Shown: positions 45,183-54,701, numbered from the stretch's first letter. The stretch: 64,000 nt of DNA from Candidatus Gallimonas merdae (GCA_904419525.1 CAJFRT010000006.1:1-64000), one strand, 5' to 3'. Made by a program: numbers and translations. Notes: a model not told the origin generated them from the sequence alone.

Positions 45183-46232
45183 TCAGTCTTTTACCTGCAG
45201 TGCCGTGATCGCGACAGCCAGAACGATATCGGACGCCTTGCAGCCGCGCGAAAGATCGTTCAAAGGTTTTGCAAAGCCCTGGCAGATCGGGCCGACCGCC
45301 TGGAATCCGCCCAGACGTTCCGCAATCTTATAGCCGATGTTGCCGGACTGAAGGTCGGGGAAAATGAACACGTTGGCATGTCCCGCGACCGCGGACTTGG
45401 GCGCCTTGATCGCCGCGACTTCGGGCACGAGCGCCGCGTCGAACTGCAGTTCGCCGTCCAGCGCGAGATCGGGCGCCTTCTCCTTGGCGATGCGCGTCGC
45501 CTCCTGCACGAGCGTTACATTGTCGTGCCTGGCGCTGCCCATCGTGGAGAACGAGAGCATCGCCACTTTCGGCTCGATGCCCGCGATCTCCCTGGCGCTC
45601 TGCGCCGTGGCAAGCGCGCAGTCCGCAAGCCCCTCTGCGGTATAGGTGGGATTGAGTCCGCAGTCGGCGAACACGAGCACGTCGCCGTCCATATACTTGT
45701 TGCCGCCCAAGGGCGCGATCATGACATTGAAACTGGATACGGCGCTCACGCCGGGCGCGGTCTTGATGATCTGAAGGCCGGGACGGAGCGTATTGGCAGT
45801 CGAATGGCACGCGCCCGAAACAAGGCCGTCCGCATCGCCCGCTTTCAGCATGAGCGCGCCGAAGAAGGTGGCGTCCTTGGCCTGTTCCCTGGCCTGTTCC
45901 TCCGTCATGCCCTTTGCCTTGCGCAGTTCATAGAGAAGCGCGGCGTACTCGTCGAGCTTGGGCGACGTGGCAGGATCGACGATCTCGATCCCGTCGAGAA
46001 CGGCGTCGGGATTTGCCGCCTTGATCTCCGATTCCTTGCCGAGCAGGACGATCTTTGCGACGCCCTCTTCCACACAGCGCTGTGCCGCCTCGACGACGCG
46101 TTTGTCCTCGCCCTCGCAGAGGACGATCGTGCGCTGTTTTTCGCCCGCGCGCTTCTTGAGCTCGTCCGCAAACGAACCGGACTCAACGATCTTTCTTCCG
46201 ATCTGTTTGAGCTGTCTCATGAAATTCGCCAT
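45183..46232 (-). CDS. pta: phosphate acetyltransferase
   Basis: A 349-residue enzyme of the short Pta class (no N-terminal DRTGG extension), converting acetyl-CoA and phosphate to acetyl phosphate. Markers: VLCEGEDKRVVEAAQRC near residue 38, GDADGLVSGACHSTANTLRP near 130, and the C-terminal GGFQAVGPICQGFAKPLNDLSRG-like block (QAVGPI, DLSRGC). ATG 46232 is where homology begins (MANFMRQLKQIG). The leader is about 69 nt. Confidence 0.97.
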   Translation of the reverse strand: MANFMRQLKQIGRKIVESGSFADELKKRAGEKQRTIVLCEGEDKRVVEAAQRCVEEGVAKIVLLGKESEIKAANPDAVLDGIEIVDPATSPKLDEYAALLYELRKAKGMTEEQAREQAKDATFFGALMLKAGDADGLVSGACHSTANTLRPGLQIIKTAPGVSAVSSFNVMIAPLGGNKYMDGDVLVFADCGLNPTYTAEGLADCALATAQSAREIAGIEPKVAMLSFSTMGSARHDNVTLVQEATRIAKEKAPDLALDGELQFDAALVPEVAAIKAPKSAVAGHANVFIFPDLQSGNIGYKIAERLGGFQAVGPICQGFAKPLNDLSRGCKASDIVLAVAITALQVKD

Positions 46233-46275
46233 AGTCTTTTCTTTATAACCCCTTTTCTTTTTTTGCGATTTCGTG

Positions 46276-46336
46276 TATAATAAGAACGAACATACGCTTA
46301 CCCTGTCATTATACACCATTTTATAAAACTTGTAAA
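46276..46336. promoter_or_regulatory. overlapping promoters of pta (minus) and tmcAL (plus)
   Basis: The pta promoter on the minus strand is TTTACA (46331-46336), 17-bp spacer, TATAAT (46308-46313). On the plus strand TATAAT at 46276-46281, with a weak -35 (TTTTCT) 17 bp upstream, would drive tmcAL. The two face each other, so each transcript would begin by crossing the other promoter. The plus-strand call is the weaker. Confidence 0.6.
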
Positions 46337-46354
46337 GGACAACACGGAAAAAAC

Positions 46355-47539
46355 ATGAAATTTTGTGCGGTGATCTGCGAATATAATCCGTTCCACAACG
46401 GACACAAATACCAGCTTGCCGAGGCGCGCAGGCTGTCCGGCTGCGACAAACTCCTCTGCATCATGAGCGGCAATTTCACCCAGCGCGGAGAGCCCGCCGT
46501 CTTTCACAAATACGAGCGCGCGCGGCACGCCGTCCTGGGGGGCGCGGACGCCGTCATCGAACTTCCGGCAGCCTTTGCCGTTGCCCCGGCCGAGGTGTTC
46601 GCACGCGGCGCGATCCACATTCTTGCCTCCCTTCCCGCCGTTTCCGCCCTTGCGTTCGGGTGCGAGAGCGGAACAAAGGAGGACTTTTTGAAAACCGCCC
46701 GCGCCCTGCTTTCGGAGAGCAAGCAGTTCAAGGCGACGCTCAAAGAGAACATGAAGGACGGGACAAGCTATATCCGTGCCCGCAATGCCGCGCTCCTTGC
46801 CTCCGGTGCAGACGTGGACGAAGCGCTCCTCTCCTCTCCCAACAACATCCTCGGCACCGAATACTGCCGCGCGATCCTCTCGGAAGGGAGCGCGATCGGG
46901 CCCATTCCCGTTCCCCGTGTGGGCGGAGGATATGCCGACACGGCGCTCTTCAAGGACTTTTCCTCGGCGACCGCCCTGCGGGCCGCGATGCTGGACGGCT
47001 CGCGCAAGGCAAAAAAAGCGCTGAAAAACAACCTTCCCGAATATGTCTGGCGGGCGGCGCTTGGCTACAAGCCCACCTGCTACGAAACGGCCGCCCTGTG
47101 CGCGATCCTGGCAGTCCCTGCCGAGACGGCTGCCCGCTGCACCGACTGCGCGGAGGGGCTGGAAAACCGGATCCGTTCCATGGCGCGCACCAATCCCGAT
47201 TTCCGGGAACTGCTGCCGAAGGTCGTCTCCAAACGGTACACGTATGCGCGCATTCGCCGGGTGCTTGCGCAGAATTTTCTGGGCATCGACCGGGACAGCG
47301 CCCTCTCCTATGCGCACGAGCCGCTCTATATCCGCACCCTCGCCGTAAAAAAGGAGGGCGCGGAGGAGACCCTCGCCGCGCTCAGCGCAGGGAAATTTCC
47401 GCTCATCGCGCGCAAGAGCGATTACTCTCTGCTGAAAAAGGATGCCCTTGCCTGCTTTGAAACGGACGTGCGCGCAAACGATCTTTACAACGCGCTCTCC
47501 GGCCGGCACACCGGCGATTTCGAGACGATGTTCGTCTGA
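46355..47539 (+). CDS. tmcAL: tRNA(Met) cytidine acetate ligase TmcAL
   Basis: A 394-residue nucleotidyltransferase-fold enzyme (YlbM) that makes N4-acetylcytidine-34 in elongator tRNA-Met from acetate and ATP. It starts MKFCAVICEYNPFHNGHKYQL, with the HxGH-like nucleotide site, then MSGNFTQRGEPAVF and NNILGTEYCRAI near 167. The C-terminal tRNA-binding part (RIRRVLAQNFLG) is present. In Bacillus ylbM also neighbours yceD-rpmF, but here pta-ackA lie between, placing an acetate-using enzyme next to the acetate-producing pathway. Ribosome site weak. Confidence 0.93.
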   Translation: MKFCAVICEYNPFHNGHKYQLAEARRLSGCDKLLCIMSGNFTQRGEPAVFHKYERARHAVLGGADAVIELPAAFAVAPAEVFARGAIHILASLPAVSALAFGCESGTKEDFLKTARALLSESKQFKATLKENMKDGTSYIRARNAALLASGADVDEALLSSPNNILGTEYCRAILSEGSAIGPIPVPRVGGGYADTALFKDFSSATALRAAMLDGSRKAKKALKNNLPEYVWRAALGYKPTCYETAALCAILAVPAETAARCTDCAEGLENRIRSMARTNPDFRELLPKVVSKRYTYARIRRVLAQNFLGIDRDSALSYAHEPLYIRTLAVKKEGAEETLAALSAGKFPLIARKSDYSLLKKDALACFETDVRANDLYNALSGRHTGDFETMFV

Positions 47540-47568
47540 TCCAAACCCTCATTCCGTGACAAAACGAT

Positions 47569-47605
47569 GCGCGCCCGCGGCAAAACTGCCGCGGGCGCGC
47601 TTTTT
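47569..47605 (+). terminator. terminator after tmcAL
   Basis: A 14-bp stem GCGCGCCCGCGGCA with complement, followed by TTTTT; the gene beyond is convergent. Confidence 0.88.
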
Positions 47606-47643
47606 CCGGATTTCGCTTCGTCCGTCTGAAAAGATGCACGGCG

Positions 47644-49329
47644 CTATTTTTCCATGCCGCACGGATACGCCGAACTGCCGGACGCGCAACCGCGGTGCAC
47701 CGCCTCATAGAACCGGTACCCGCCCGAAAAATTGTAACAGTCATACCCGTTCTGCGAGAGGATCCTGCACGCAAGGTAACTCCTGAGTCCGCTCTGGCAC
47801 ATGACATAGACGGGCTTGCCCTTCTCCACCTCGCCGAGCCGTTCGCGGAGTTCGTCCAGGGGAATGTTTATGAATCCCTGCGCATGTCCGCGCGCGTATT
47901 CCCGCGGCGTGCGCGTATCGAGAAGCGTCACGCGGTTTTCCCGCGCAAGCGCGTCCGTCTCCTCCACATGGAACTGCCTGACTTTTCCCGTCATGACGTT
48001 CTCAATGATATAGCCCGCCATGTTGACAGGGTCCTTTGCCGAGGAATAGGGCGGCGCATACGCAAGGTCGAGGTCTTTGAGCTCCGGCGCGGGCATTCCC
48101 GCCCGAATGGCGGTCGCAAGCACGTCGATGCGCTTATCCACCCCTTCGCCGCCCACGATCTGCGCGCCGAGCAATTTTCCGCCCGTCCGCTCAAAGAGCA
48201 CTTTCATCGTCATGACCTGCGCCCCGGGATAGTAGGAAGCATGGCTGAGCGGAGAGAGGACGACTTTATCATAGTCCAGACCGAGCGCGCGGGCCGTTTT
48301 TTCGTTGATCCCCGTCGAAGCGGCCGTCAGCGAGAACACGCGCAGCACGGACGAGCCCTGCGAACCGCGGTAGACGCTGTCTCCCCCGCAGATGTTGTCC
48401 GCGGCGAGCCGCCCCTGTCTGTTGGCGGGCCCTGCCAGCGCGATGAGCGCTTTCTCACCCGTGACGGACTGGCGCACTTCCACCGCGTCGCCGACGGCAT
48501 AGATATTTTCATCCGAAGTGCGCATATGCGCGTCCACGGCGATGCTCCCTTTCAGTCCCAGCGCAAGCCCCGCGTCCCGCGCGAGGTCGCTTTCGGGCGT
48601 GACGCCTACGGCAATGACGGCAAGGTCGGCGCCATAGGTTCCCCTGTCCGTCTGCACGGTAAGTCCGCCCTCCGTCCCGATCGCGGAAAAACTCTCATCA
48701 AGGCGCAGATCGACGCCGCGGCGCATGAGTTCTATGTGCAGAAAAGCCGCCATGTCCGCATCGAACGGCGCAAGCACCTGTTCCCCGCGCTGAATGAGCG
48801 TGACGCGCACGCCCCGGCGCATGAGGTTTTCGGCGAGCTCGAGCCCGATAAACCCGCCGCCCACAATGACGGCGCGCTCCGGCCCGCGCTCCCGGACAAA
48901 TCTGTGAATGGCAAGCGTATCCTCCACCGTCCGCAGGGTAAACACGCGTCCGTCGTCCGTCTTTGCCCCCTGCGGGACAAACGCCTTTGCTCCGGGGGAA
49001 AGCAGAAGTTTATCATACGTCTCCGCGTACGTCTCCCCCGTGCGCAGATTTCTGACCGTCACCGTCCTTGCGGCGCGGTCGATTTTGACGGCCTCGCTGA
49101 ACACGCGGGCGTCGATGCGGTAGCGGGCATAGAAGGACGCGGGCGTCTGGAGCGTCAGCTCCTCTTCGTCCGTGATCTCGCCGCCCACGTAGTAGGGAAG
49201 CCCGCAATTGGCATACGAGATATATCCCGTGCGTTCGAGTATGACGATCTGTGCATTTTCATCGAGACGGCGGATGCGCGCTGCGGCCGTCGCGCCGCCC
49301 GCAACCCCGCCGATAATGACAACTTTCAT
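47644..49329 (-). CDS. CoA-disulfide reductase-type oxidoreductase with rhodanese domain
   Basis: A 561-residue FAD enzyme. Residues 1-450 are a pyridine nucleotide-disulfide reductase of the CoADR/NADH-oxidase family: VVIIGGVAGGATAAAR, the single redox Cys42 in YANCGLPYY, NADH site VIVGGGFIGLELAEN and FAD site NIYAVGDAVE. A C-terminal rhodanese domain (VTLLDTRTPREYARGHAQGFINIP-type region, active CQSGLRS near 525) is fused, as in Bacillus/Shewanella CoADR-Rhd enzymes that reduce CoA disulfide or persulfides. ATG 49329 has GAGGTG upstream. Probably thiol or sulfane-sulfur homeostasis. Confidence 0.92.
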   Translation of the reverse strand: MKVVIIGGVAGGATAAARIRRLDENAQIVILERTGYISYANCGLPYYVGGEITDEEELTLQTPASFYARYRIDARVFSEAVKIDRAARTVTVRNLRTGETYAETYDKLLLSPGAKAFVPQGAKTDDGRVFTLRTVEDTLAIHRFVRERGPERAVIVGGGFIGLELAENLMRRGVRVTLIQRGEQVLAPFDADMAAFLHIELMRRGVDLRLDESFSAIGTEGGLTVQTDRGTYGADLAVIAVGVTPESDLARDAGLALGLKGSIAVDAHMRTSDENIYAVGDAVEVRQSVTGEKALIALAGPANRQGRLAADNICGGDSVYRGSQGSSVLRVFSLTAASTGINEKTARALGLDYDKVVLSPLSHASYYPGAQVMTMKVLFERTGGKLLGAQIVGGEGVDKRIDVLATAIRAGMPAPELKDLDLAYAPPYSSAKDPVNMAGYIIENVMTGKVRQFHVEETDALARENRVTLLDTRTPREYARGHAQGFINIPLDELRERLGEVEKGKPVYVMCQSGLRSYLACRILSQNGYDCYNFSGGYRFYEAVHRGCASGSSAYPCGMEK

Positions 49330-49446
49330 AGGCACCTCGCTTCAAAAAACCGCGGAACCGCCCTGAGCGGCTTCCGCTTTCCCGCCATTATAACAGACTC
49401 CGGCGCCGTTTGCAAGACCCCCGCCCGGATTTTCCGCCCTTCTTTT

Positions 49447-49480
49447 CAAAAAAAAGCCCCGCGGCATGAACCGCGGGGCC
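49447..49480 (-). terminator. terminator after the GH43 gene
   Basis: Stem GCCCCGCGG / CCGCGGGGC followed on the minus strand by eight T. Confidence 0.9.
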
Positions 49481-49492
49481 GTTCTGTCTTTT

Positions 49493-51682
49493 TCATTCAC
49501 CCACAATGCCGCTTCCCGTCATCGTGGAATAGTTGTTCATGAACATGGACATGCTGCGCGTATTGCTGCCCGTCTGTCCGAGACAGGTGATCGTGAAGCC
49601 CGATCTGTTCTGATCGCCCAGCCATGCGGGGCGCACGACGCCGTAGTACACCGTTTCGCCGCTGTCCCCTCCGTTCGAGCCCTTGAGCGTCGTTTCAAAC
49701 CGGAACACGATATAGCCGTCGCCGTACATCTTCCATGTCCCGATGGGCGTGCCCGAAGCCTGCGAGCCGTCGTAGATGCTTCCGCTGTTCCCGTCGTCCG
49801 GATCCTGCGTGAGCACCACGTCGCGGGAGGTGTTGACGGCGCGCTTGCCGCTGTCGGTATCCTGCTGATTGAGCGAAACGACCATCTTGAATTTTCCGCC
49901 GTCCGTATAGGCGAACAGCTCCTCCGCGGTCACGGCGCGGTCGATCTCGCCGCCGTAGCGGTTGGGATTGATGACGATCTGTCCGTAGCTGTTCAGATAA
50001 TACTGATGCAGCTGGGTCACGAAGTTGCCGTCGTTGCCGCTCTGGCGCGTGATGTACGCCGCAACGGAGACGCCGCTGTTTGTCGTGAACAGATCGTTGT
50101 GTCCGGGCAGAATGATATCGAGCTCGGTATTGCCCTGACTCTTGTTGTGCCAGGTGAACGCGCCCATATACTTGTTGCCCTGGTTGGCGCCGTTCCCGGG
50201 ACCGACGTTGTAGACAATGCCCTGATCCGTCGTCGTGCGGTAGATGCCCCAGACGCTCTCGCTTCTGCCGCCCCACATCTGATAGTTGTCCGCAAGCCCG
50301 TCGTAGGAATGCATGGAATAAAAATAGGTCTTGTTCTCTTCCAGCACGGTTCCGTTCTCGTCCATCGTGGTCACGTTGTCGTGCCGCGCGATGACGGGCG
50401 CTTCCATATTCTGCTTGCTGATGTTGGTGCCGTAGTATTCGTGCTTCCAGCCGATCGCATCGCTCGTTTCGACATAGAGATCCTGGATCCCGCCGTCGCC
50501 CTCGATATATTCACGGATCTGATCGTGCGTGACCCACTGCGTCTTGCCATCCTTGCGCAGCCCCGTTGCGGGATCGAGCTCCAGAAGATAGTTCCCCGAC
50601 CCGAACGAACCGTATGCCATGTACATGTTCCCGTCTTCGTCGAAGATGATCTGCGGGTCGATCGCGTTGACGTCGTGCGACTCGCCCGTACGGGGAATGC
50701 TGCACTGCACGAAGGCATACTGCTCACCGTTCTCGTCCATGACGGGCTTGAAGGAGCCTGCGTCCAGCGTCTCGGATTCATACAGCAGAATGCACGCGCG
50801 CGAATACAGGCGGCTTTCCCCGTCCAGCTGAAGCCCTTCCAGCCTTCCGTTTGCATATTCCGAACCGTCCACGACGCAGGTGTACAGCCAGTAGCCGCTG
50901 CCGTCCGGCTTTGCCACGATGTCGGGCGCCCACCAGCCGGCGTCGCTCGCGCTATACCCGTTTCCGCCCGAAGGGAACCCCTGATCTTCGGCGGTATGAC
51001 CCTCCGAATACAGGAATCTTCCCGCCTTGGTGTCGACGAAATCTTCGTCGCGCGTCTCCCAGTCAAACGTTCTGCCGAGGTACATCCACGTCTTCATGCC
51101 GTCGTAGGAAACATGAATGGCGTTTCCGTACGTCATTCCGCCCGTTGTGACGGACTCGCTGCGGTTGTTCCAGCCCGTGGAAAAGATATAATAGACGGGA
51201 CGTCCGTCCGAGCCCTGCACTTCGATCAGGGACGGATCGTGCGTGTGGCCGAGCTGTTCCTCGCCGCCCGATTCGTCAAAGTCCACGTTGCCGCCGCTGT
51301 ACTGATAGCCCGGATCGGTCACATAGGCGGGGACGACTTCCACCGTCCCGAGCTCGCCGTCCGCCGTGCGGTAGACCACCGTTCCGGCGGAGACGGCGGT
51401 AAACACGCCGTCCGCATAGGTCGCGATCGAGAACGAGAACGCGTCGTCCACGCGCGTGCCGGCGGCATTGTAGCCTGCGACGACGGTCACTCCCGCAACG
51501 CTCGCCTTCGTCACGGAATCGTCAAGATACCCCCCCCCGAGGTTGTCGTAGCAGATGCGGACATCGGATGCCGCGTCCTGTTCGGTCGTGCCGTCGCTGC
51601 TGTCGGGCGCGCAGGCTGCAAACGCGGAGAGCGCAAGCGCGCCCCCGATCAGCAGAGCAAACGCCCTGGATTTCTGATTCAT
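49493..51682 (-). CDS. GH43-family secreted lipoprotein (arabinanase-like)
   Basis: A 729-residue predicted lipoprotein: signal peptide with lipobox LSAFAAC, Cys24. After a linker, a five-bladed beta-propeller glycoside hydrolase of family 43 follows. The general base is Asp148 in THDPSLIEV, the pKa modulator Asp in AIDPQIIFDEDG near 343, and the acid Glu probably in NMEAPVIARHD near 427; GHNDLF near 540 matches the metal-associated His of arabinanases. A C-terminal beta-rich domain follows. Endo-1,5-alpha-L-arabinanase is the best guess. Nine consecutive G at codons 49-51 (51530-51538) could slip and switch expression. Alone, with its own promoter. Confidence 0.85.
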   Translation of the reverse strand: MNQKSRAFALLIGGALALSAFAACAPDSSDGTTEQDAASDVRICYDNLGGGYLDDSVTKASVAGVTVVAGYNAAGTRVDDAFSFSIATYADGVFTAVSAGTVVYRTADGELGTVEVVPAYVTDPGYQYSGGNVDFDESGGEEQLGHTHDPSLIEVQGSDGRPVYYIFSTGWNNRSESVTTGGMTYGNAIHVSYDGMKTWMYLGRTFDWETRDEDFVDTKAGRFLYSEGHTAEDQGFPSGGNGYSASDAGWWAPDIVAKPDGSGYWLYTCVVDGSEYANGRLEGLQLDGESRLYSRACILLYESETLDAGSFKPVMDENGEQYAFVQCSIPRTGESHDVNAIDPQIIFDEDGNMYMAYGSFGSGNYLLELDPATGLRKDGKTQWVTHDQIREYIEGDGGIQDLYVETSDAIGWKHEYYGTNISKQNMEAPVIARHDNVTTMDENGTVLEENKTYFYSMHSYDGLADNYQMWGGRSESVWGIYRTTTDQGIVYNVGPGNGANQGNKYMGAFTWHNKSQGNTELDIILPGHNDLFTTNSGVSVAAYITRQSGNDGNFVTQLHQYYLNSYGQIVINPNRYGGEIDRAVTAEELFAYTDGGKFKMVVSLNQQDTDSGKRAVNTSRDVVLTQDPDDGNSGSIYDGSQASGTPIGTWKMYGDGYIVFRFETTLKGSNGGDSGETVYYGVVRPAWLGDQNRSGFTITCLGQTGSNTRSMSMFMNNYSTMTGSGIVGE

Positions 51683-51711
51683 ATGTCTTCCCCCCGAATG
51701 AAGTTTTCCCT

Positions 51712-51740
51712 ATTGTACCATATTTTTCCCGCTTTGACAA
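51712..51740 (-). promoter_or_regulatory. sigma-A promoter of the GH43 gene
   Basis: Minus strand TTGTCA (51735-51740), 17-bp spacer, TACAAT (51712-51717), about 30 nt before the ATG, with GGGGGGA upstream of it. Confidence 0.8.
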
Positions 51741-52044
51741 TGAGATCGGAAAAAATTTCACCCGAAAGACCGCAGAAGTTCGGAAAAGTTTTTTACTCCC
51801 TTTTAATGGGAACATCACACAACGCACACGAACAGCGTGTATGATATAGGCAAGAAACAAGGTTGCAGGACGATACGTTCCGTCCGGATCCGCAGGACAG
51901 GGTTCGGGCGGGCAACCGACAACAATCCGCCTACTCTCCACAATTTTTTCATATTCTCTCAAAGCGAAGCGCACACCGTAGCGATACGGGGTGCGCTTTG
52001 CCGTATTCCGTGAAACGGGCGGAGAACGCCGCGCAGACGCGCAG
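51741..52044. other. intergenic stretch between GH43 and the FAD dehydrogenase
   Basis: About 300 bp without a supportable gene. It contains a hairpin (AAGCGCACACCG...CGGGGTGCGCTT, 51965-51998) shortly after the end of the minus-strand FAD dehydrogenase gene, without a clear T-run. Nothing else recognised. Confidence 0.6.
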
Positions 52045-53568
52045 TCAGATCTCCGCATATTTTTCCGCCAGAGCCTCCGCCACCCGGATCCCGTCCGCCG
52101 CCGCGGAGGTGATGCCGCCCGCATAGCCGCAGCCCTCGCCGCAGGGATAGATCCCCGCGATCCCCGCCGCCTGCAGGTCGGGGCCGCGTACGATCCGCAC
52201 GGGGGAAGAAGTGCGCGATTCGACGCCCGTCAGCACGCTCTCGTACGCCGCGATCCCGGAGAGGCGGGCGTTCATGTCGGGAAGTGCGGCCTTCATCGCA
52301 TCGGTGACGGCGCGCGGGAAGATCGCCTGCATGGGCACGAAGGCGGTGCCCGGCGCATACGTTGGCCTGACTTCCCCGAAATAATAGCTCTCCTTGTCCG
52401 CAAGGAAATCCCCCACCAGCTGTACGGGCGCGCGGTATCCCCCGCCCGCGGCGGCAAACGCGGCGCGTTCGAGTTTTCTTTGAAACTGCACGCCCGCAAG
52501 GGGATGTTCGCTGCCGAAATCGCTTCTGAACACCTGCACGACGAGCGCGGAATTGGCGTTCCTGCCCGCCCTTGCAAAGTCGCTCATGCCGTTGGTGACG
52601 ACGCCGCCCTCCTCGCTCGCGGCGGGAATGACGACGCCTCCGGGGCACATGCAGAACGTGAACACGCCGCGGTCGGAGGCATGCGAAACGAGTTTGTAGT
52701 CCGCGGGAGGAAGCGCCGCATAGCCCGCGCCGTACTGAGCCCGCCCGATCTTTTCCTGCAGATGCTCCATGCGCACCCCGACGGCGAACTCCTTCTGCTC
52801 GATCACGAACCCGCGGGAAAGGAGCATTTCAAACGTATCCCGCGCGCTGTGCCCGACGGCCAGCACCAGTTCATCGCACGGTTCGCTGCCGCGCGTAGTC
52901 ACGATTTCCGCAAGACGTCCGTCCCGGATGCGGACATCGGTGAGCTGTTCCGAAAAGCGGAACTCGCCCCCGTGTTCCTGAATGTATGCGCGGATATTGG
53001 CGACCACCTTTTTCAGGTTGTCGCTGCCGACGTGCGGCTTGCCCAGATAGCCCACCTCCTCGGGTGCGCCGAACCGGACAAAGGCGTCAAGAACATCCCG
53101 GTTGCGCACATCGTTGGTCTGCGTGTTCAGCTTTCCGTCCGAGAACGCTCCCGCTCCTCCCTCGCCGAACTGTACGTTGCTGTCCGGGTCGAGAACCCCC
53201 GTCTGCGTGAATTTCCGGATATCCTCCGCGCGCTCTTCCACGCGCTTGCCGCGCTCCAGAATGACGGGCGCAACGCCGTGGTCGATGAGACGGAGCGCAC
53301 AGAACAGTCCGGCCGGCCCCGCCCCCGCGATCACGACGCGGGGTTTTCCCTTGACCTGGCGGAACACGCGCGGGACGGACGCCGGAGGCTCCGTTCCGCA
53401 CTCCACGGAATATACCCAACGAATATCCGACTTGTCCCGTGCGTCCAGCGATTTTTTCAGGATCTTAAAATAGCGGCAGGGCGCATGCAGTTTTTTCTCG
53501 CACAGCTTTATGAGCGCGCTCTCCTTCTGATGGGGGCGGAGAATGAGCCCCGTCAATGTCTTTCTCAT
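52045..53568 (-). CDS. FAD-dependent oxidoreductase (uncharacterised dehydrogenase family, COG2509)
   Basis: A 507-residue flavoprotein. A short N-terminal region (MRKTLTGLILRPHQKESALI) with basic residues precedes the FAD-binding loop VVIAGAGPAGLFCALRL near residue 80, and GEGGAGAFSDGKL near 135, a motif of this uncharacterised family. ELVLAVGHSARDTFEML and CMCPGGVVIPA near 290 are further family marks, and GIYPCGEGCGYAGGITSAAADG closes the FAD site (CGEGCGYAGG). Possibly an Fe-S-less tRNA or carotenoid-type dehydrogenase; function unknown. ATG overlaps the upstream flavoprotein stop. Confidence 0.85.
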   Translation of the reverse strand: MRKTLTGLILRPHQKESALIKLCEKKLHAPCRYFKILKKSLDARDKSDIRWVYSVECGTEPPASVPRVFRQVKGKPRVVIAGAGPAGLFCALRLIDHGVAPVILERGKRVEERAEDIRKFTQTGVLDPDSNVQFGEGGAGAFSDGKLNTQTNDVRNRDVLDAFVRFGAPEEVGYLGKPHVGSDNLKKVVANIRAYIQEHGGEFRFSEQLTDVRIRDGRLAEIVTTRGSEPCDELVLAVGHSARDTFEMLLSRGFVIEQKEFAVGVRMEHLQEKIGRAQYGAGYAALPPADYKLVSHASDRGVFTFCMCPGGVVIPAASEEGGVVTNGMSDFARAGRNANSALVVQVFRSDFGSEHPLAGVQFQRKLERAAFAAAGGGYRAPVQLVGDFLADKESYYFGEVRPTYAPGTAFVPMQAIFPRAVTDAMKAALPDMNARLSGIAAYESVLTGVESRTSSPVRIVRGPDLQAAGIAGIYPCGEGCGYAGGITSAAADGIRVAEALAEKYAEI

Positions 53569-54695
53569 TTCAGCGCCTCCGCCACGGCATGAGCCGACGC
53601 GAACGCCCAGTGCAGATTGTATCCGCCGCACTCCCCGTCCACGTTGAGGATCTCCCCCGCAAAGTACAGGCCGCTCCGACAGACGCTCATGAGGCCGTCG
53701 TCCGTCTCTGCAAGCGGGATCCCGCCCCGCGTCGCCTGCGCATAGTCAAAGCCGAGCGTTCCCGTCACGTCCAGGGGGAACGCCTTGATGAGGGCGATCA
53801 CCCGCCCCCTGTCCCCCTGCGCCAGGCGCAGAAGGTGCCTGCCGAGCCCGTTGTTGACGACGCACAGCAATCCGTCCGTCCCCTCCCCGACGGCGCGGGA
53901 GAGTTCCGCGGCGCTTGTGTCGGGCAGAAGGTCGAGCACGACCCGGTCGCCCTTGTGCGCATACGAGGAAGCGCGGAACACGGCGTCCCCCGAAAGGCCG
54001 CTTTCGGTAAAGAGCACGTCGCCGCGGCAGGCAAAGATCTGTGTCTGCCCGCGCAGGACGCGCAGCCCGGCGTCAACGCGGATCCCCTTAAGCCCGCGCA
54101 CGGCGGCGGGGTCGCAGCGGAGCTGCACCAATACGGGCGCAAGGGGCGTCACGGTGTGCCCGAACGCCTGCGCAAGGGCATAGGCCGAACCGTCCGTCCC
54201 GAACTGCTTTGCCGCCTTTCCGCCTGCGGCAAGGACGACGGCGTCCGCCGCCTCCTCTCCGCCCGGAAACAGGACACGGAAATTTTTTCCATAGGTCAGT
54301 TTCTGCACGCACGTCCCCGTGAGAACGCGCACGGAACGCCGCTGCAATTCGCGGCGGAACAGATCGGTGACGGCCGAGGCCTGCCGTCCCGCGGGGTATA
54401 CCCTGCCGCGGGCATCGGGCAGGAACAGTCCGCCCATGCCCTCCAGAAAACGGACGGCGTCCTGTGCGGAAAAGTGCGACAGAACACGGGCGACTTTTTC
54501 GCGATCGTCCGAAAAATAATGCGACACGTCCACGGAAAGATTGGTCACATTCCCCTGTCCGTTCCCCGTCGCCGACAGTTTTTTCCCGAGGCGTTCCCCG
54601 CGTTCGAGAAGCAGGACTTCCCTTCCCGCCCCCGCGAGCTGCACAGCACATGCCATGCCCGCGGCGCCGCCTCCGATTACCACAATTTTCACCAT
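53565..54695 (-). CDS. HI0933/YhiN-family FAD-binding oxidoreductase
   Basis: A 376-residue flavoprotein with N-terminal VVIGGGAAGMACAVQL and ERLGKKLSATGNGQGNVTN, the hallmark of the HI0933-like family (sometimes called aminoacetone oxidase). DAVVLAAGGKAAKQFGTDGS and the closing GEILNVDGECGGYNLHWAFASA (seen as DGECGGYN) complete the FAD site. Real substrate unknown. ATG 54695 has no ribosome site and lies 6 nt after a TATGAT, so the mRNA is predicted leaderless. Coupled to the next FAD gene by ATGA. Confidence 0.88.
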   Translation of the reverse strand: MVKIVVIGGGAAGMACAVQLAGAGREVLLLERGERLGKKLSATGNGQGNVTNLSVDVSHYFSDDREKVARVLSHFSAQDAVRFLEGMGGLFLPDARGRVYPAGRQASAVTDLFRRELQRRSVRVLTGTCVQKLTYGKNFRVLFPGGEEAADAVVLAAGGKAAKQFGTDGSAYALAQAFGHTVTPLAPVLVQLRCDPAAVRGLKGIRVDAGLRVLRGQTQIFACRGDVLFTESGLSGDAVFRASSYAHKGDRVVLDLLPDTSAAELSRAVGEGTDGLLCVVNNGLGRHLLRLAQGDRGRVIALIKAFPLDVTGTLGFDYAQATRGGIPLAETDDGLMSVCRSGLYFAGEILNVDGECGGYNLHWAFASAHAVAEALK

Positions 54696-54701
54696 ATTCT
54701 T

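Noticed and set aside
51741-52124. Minus-strand 200-residue frame spanning the GH43 promoter
   Set aside because: It crosses the promoter and continues in the wrong frame through the GH43 signal peptide; no homology or ribosome site.
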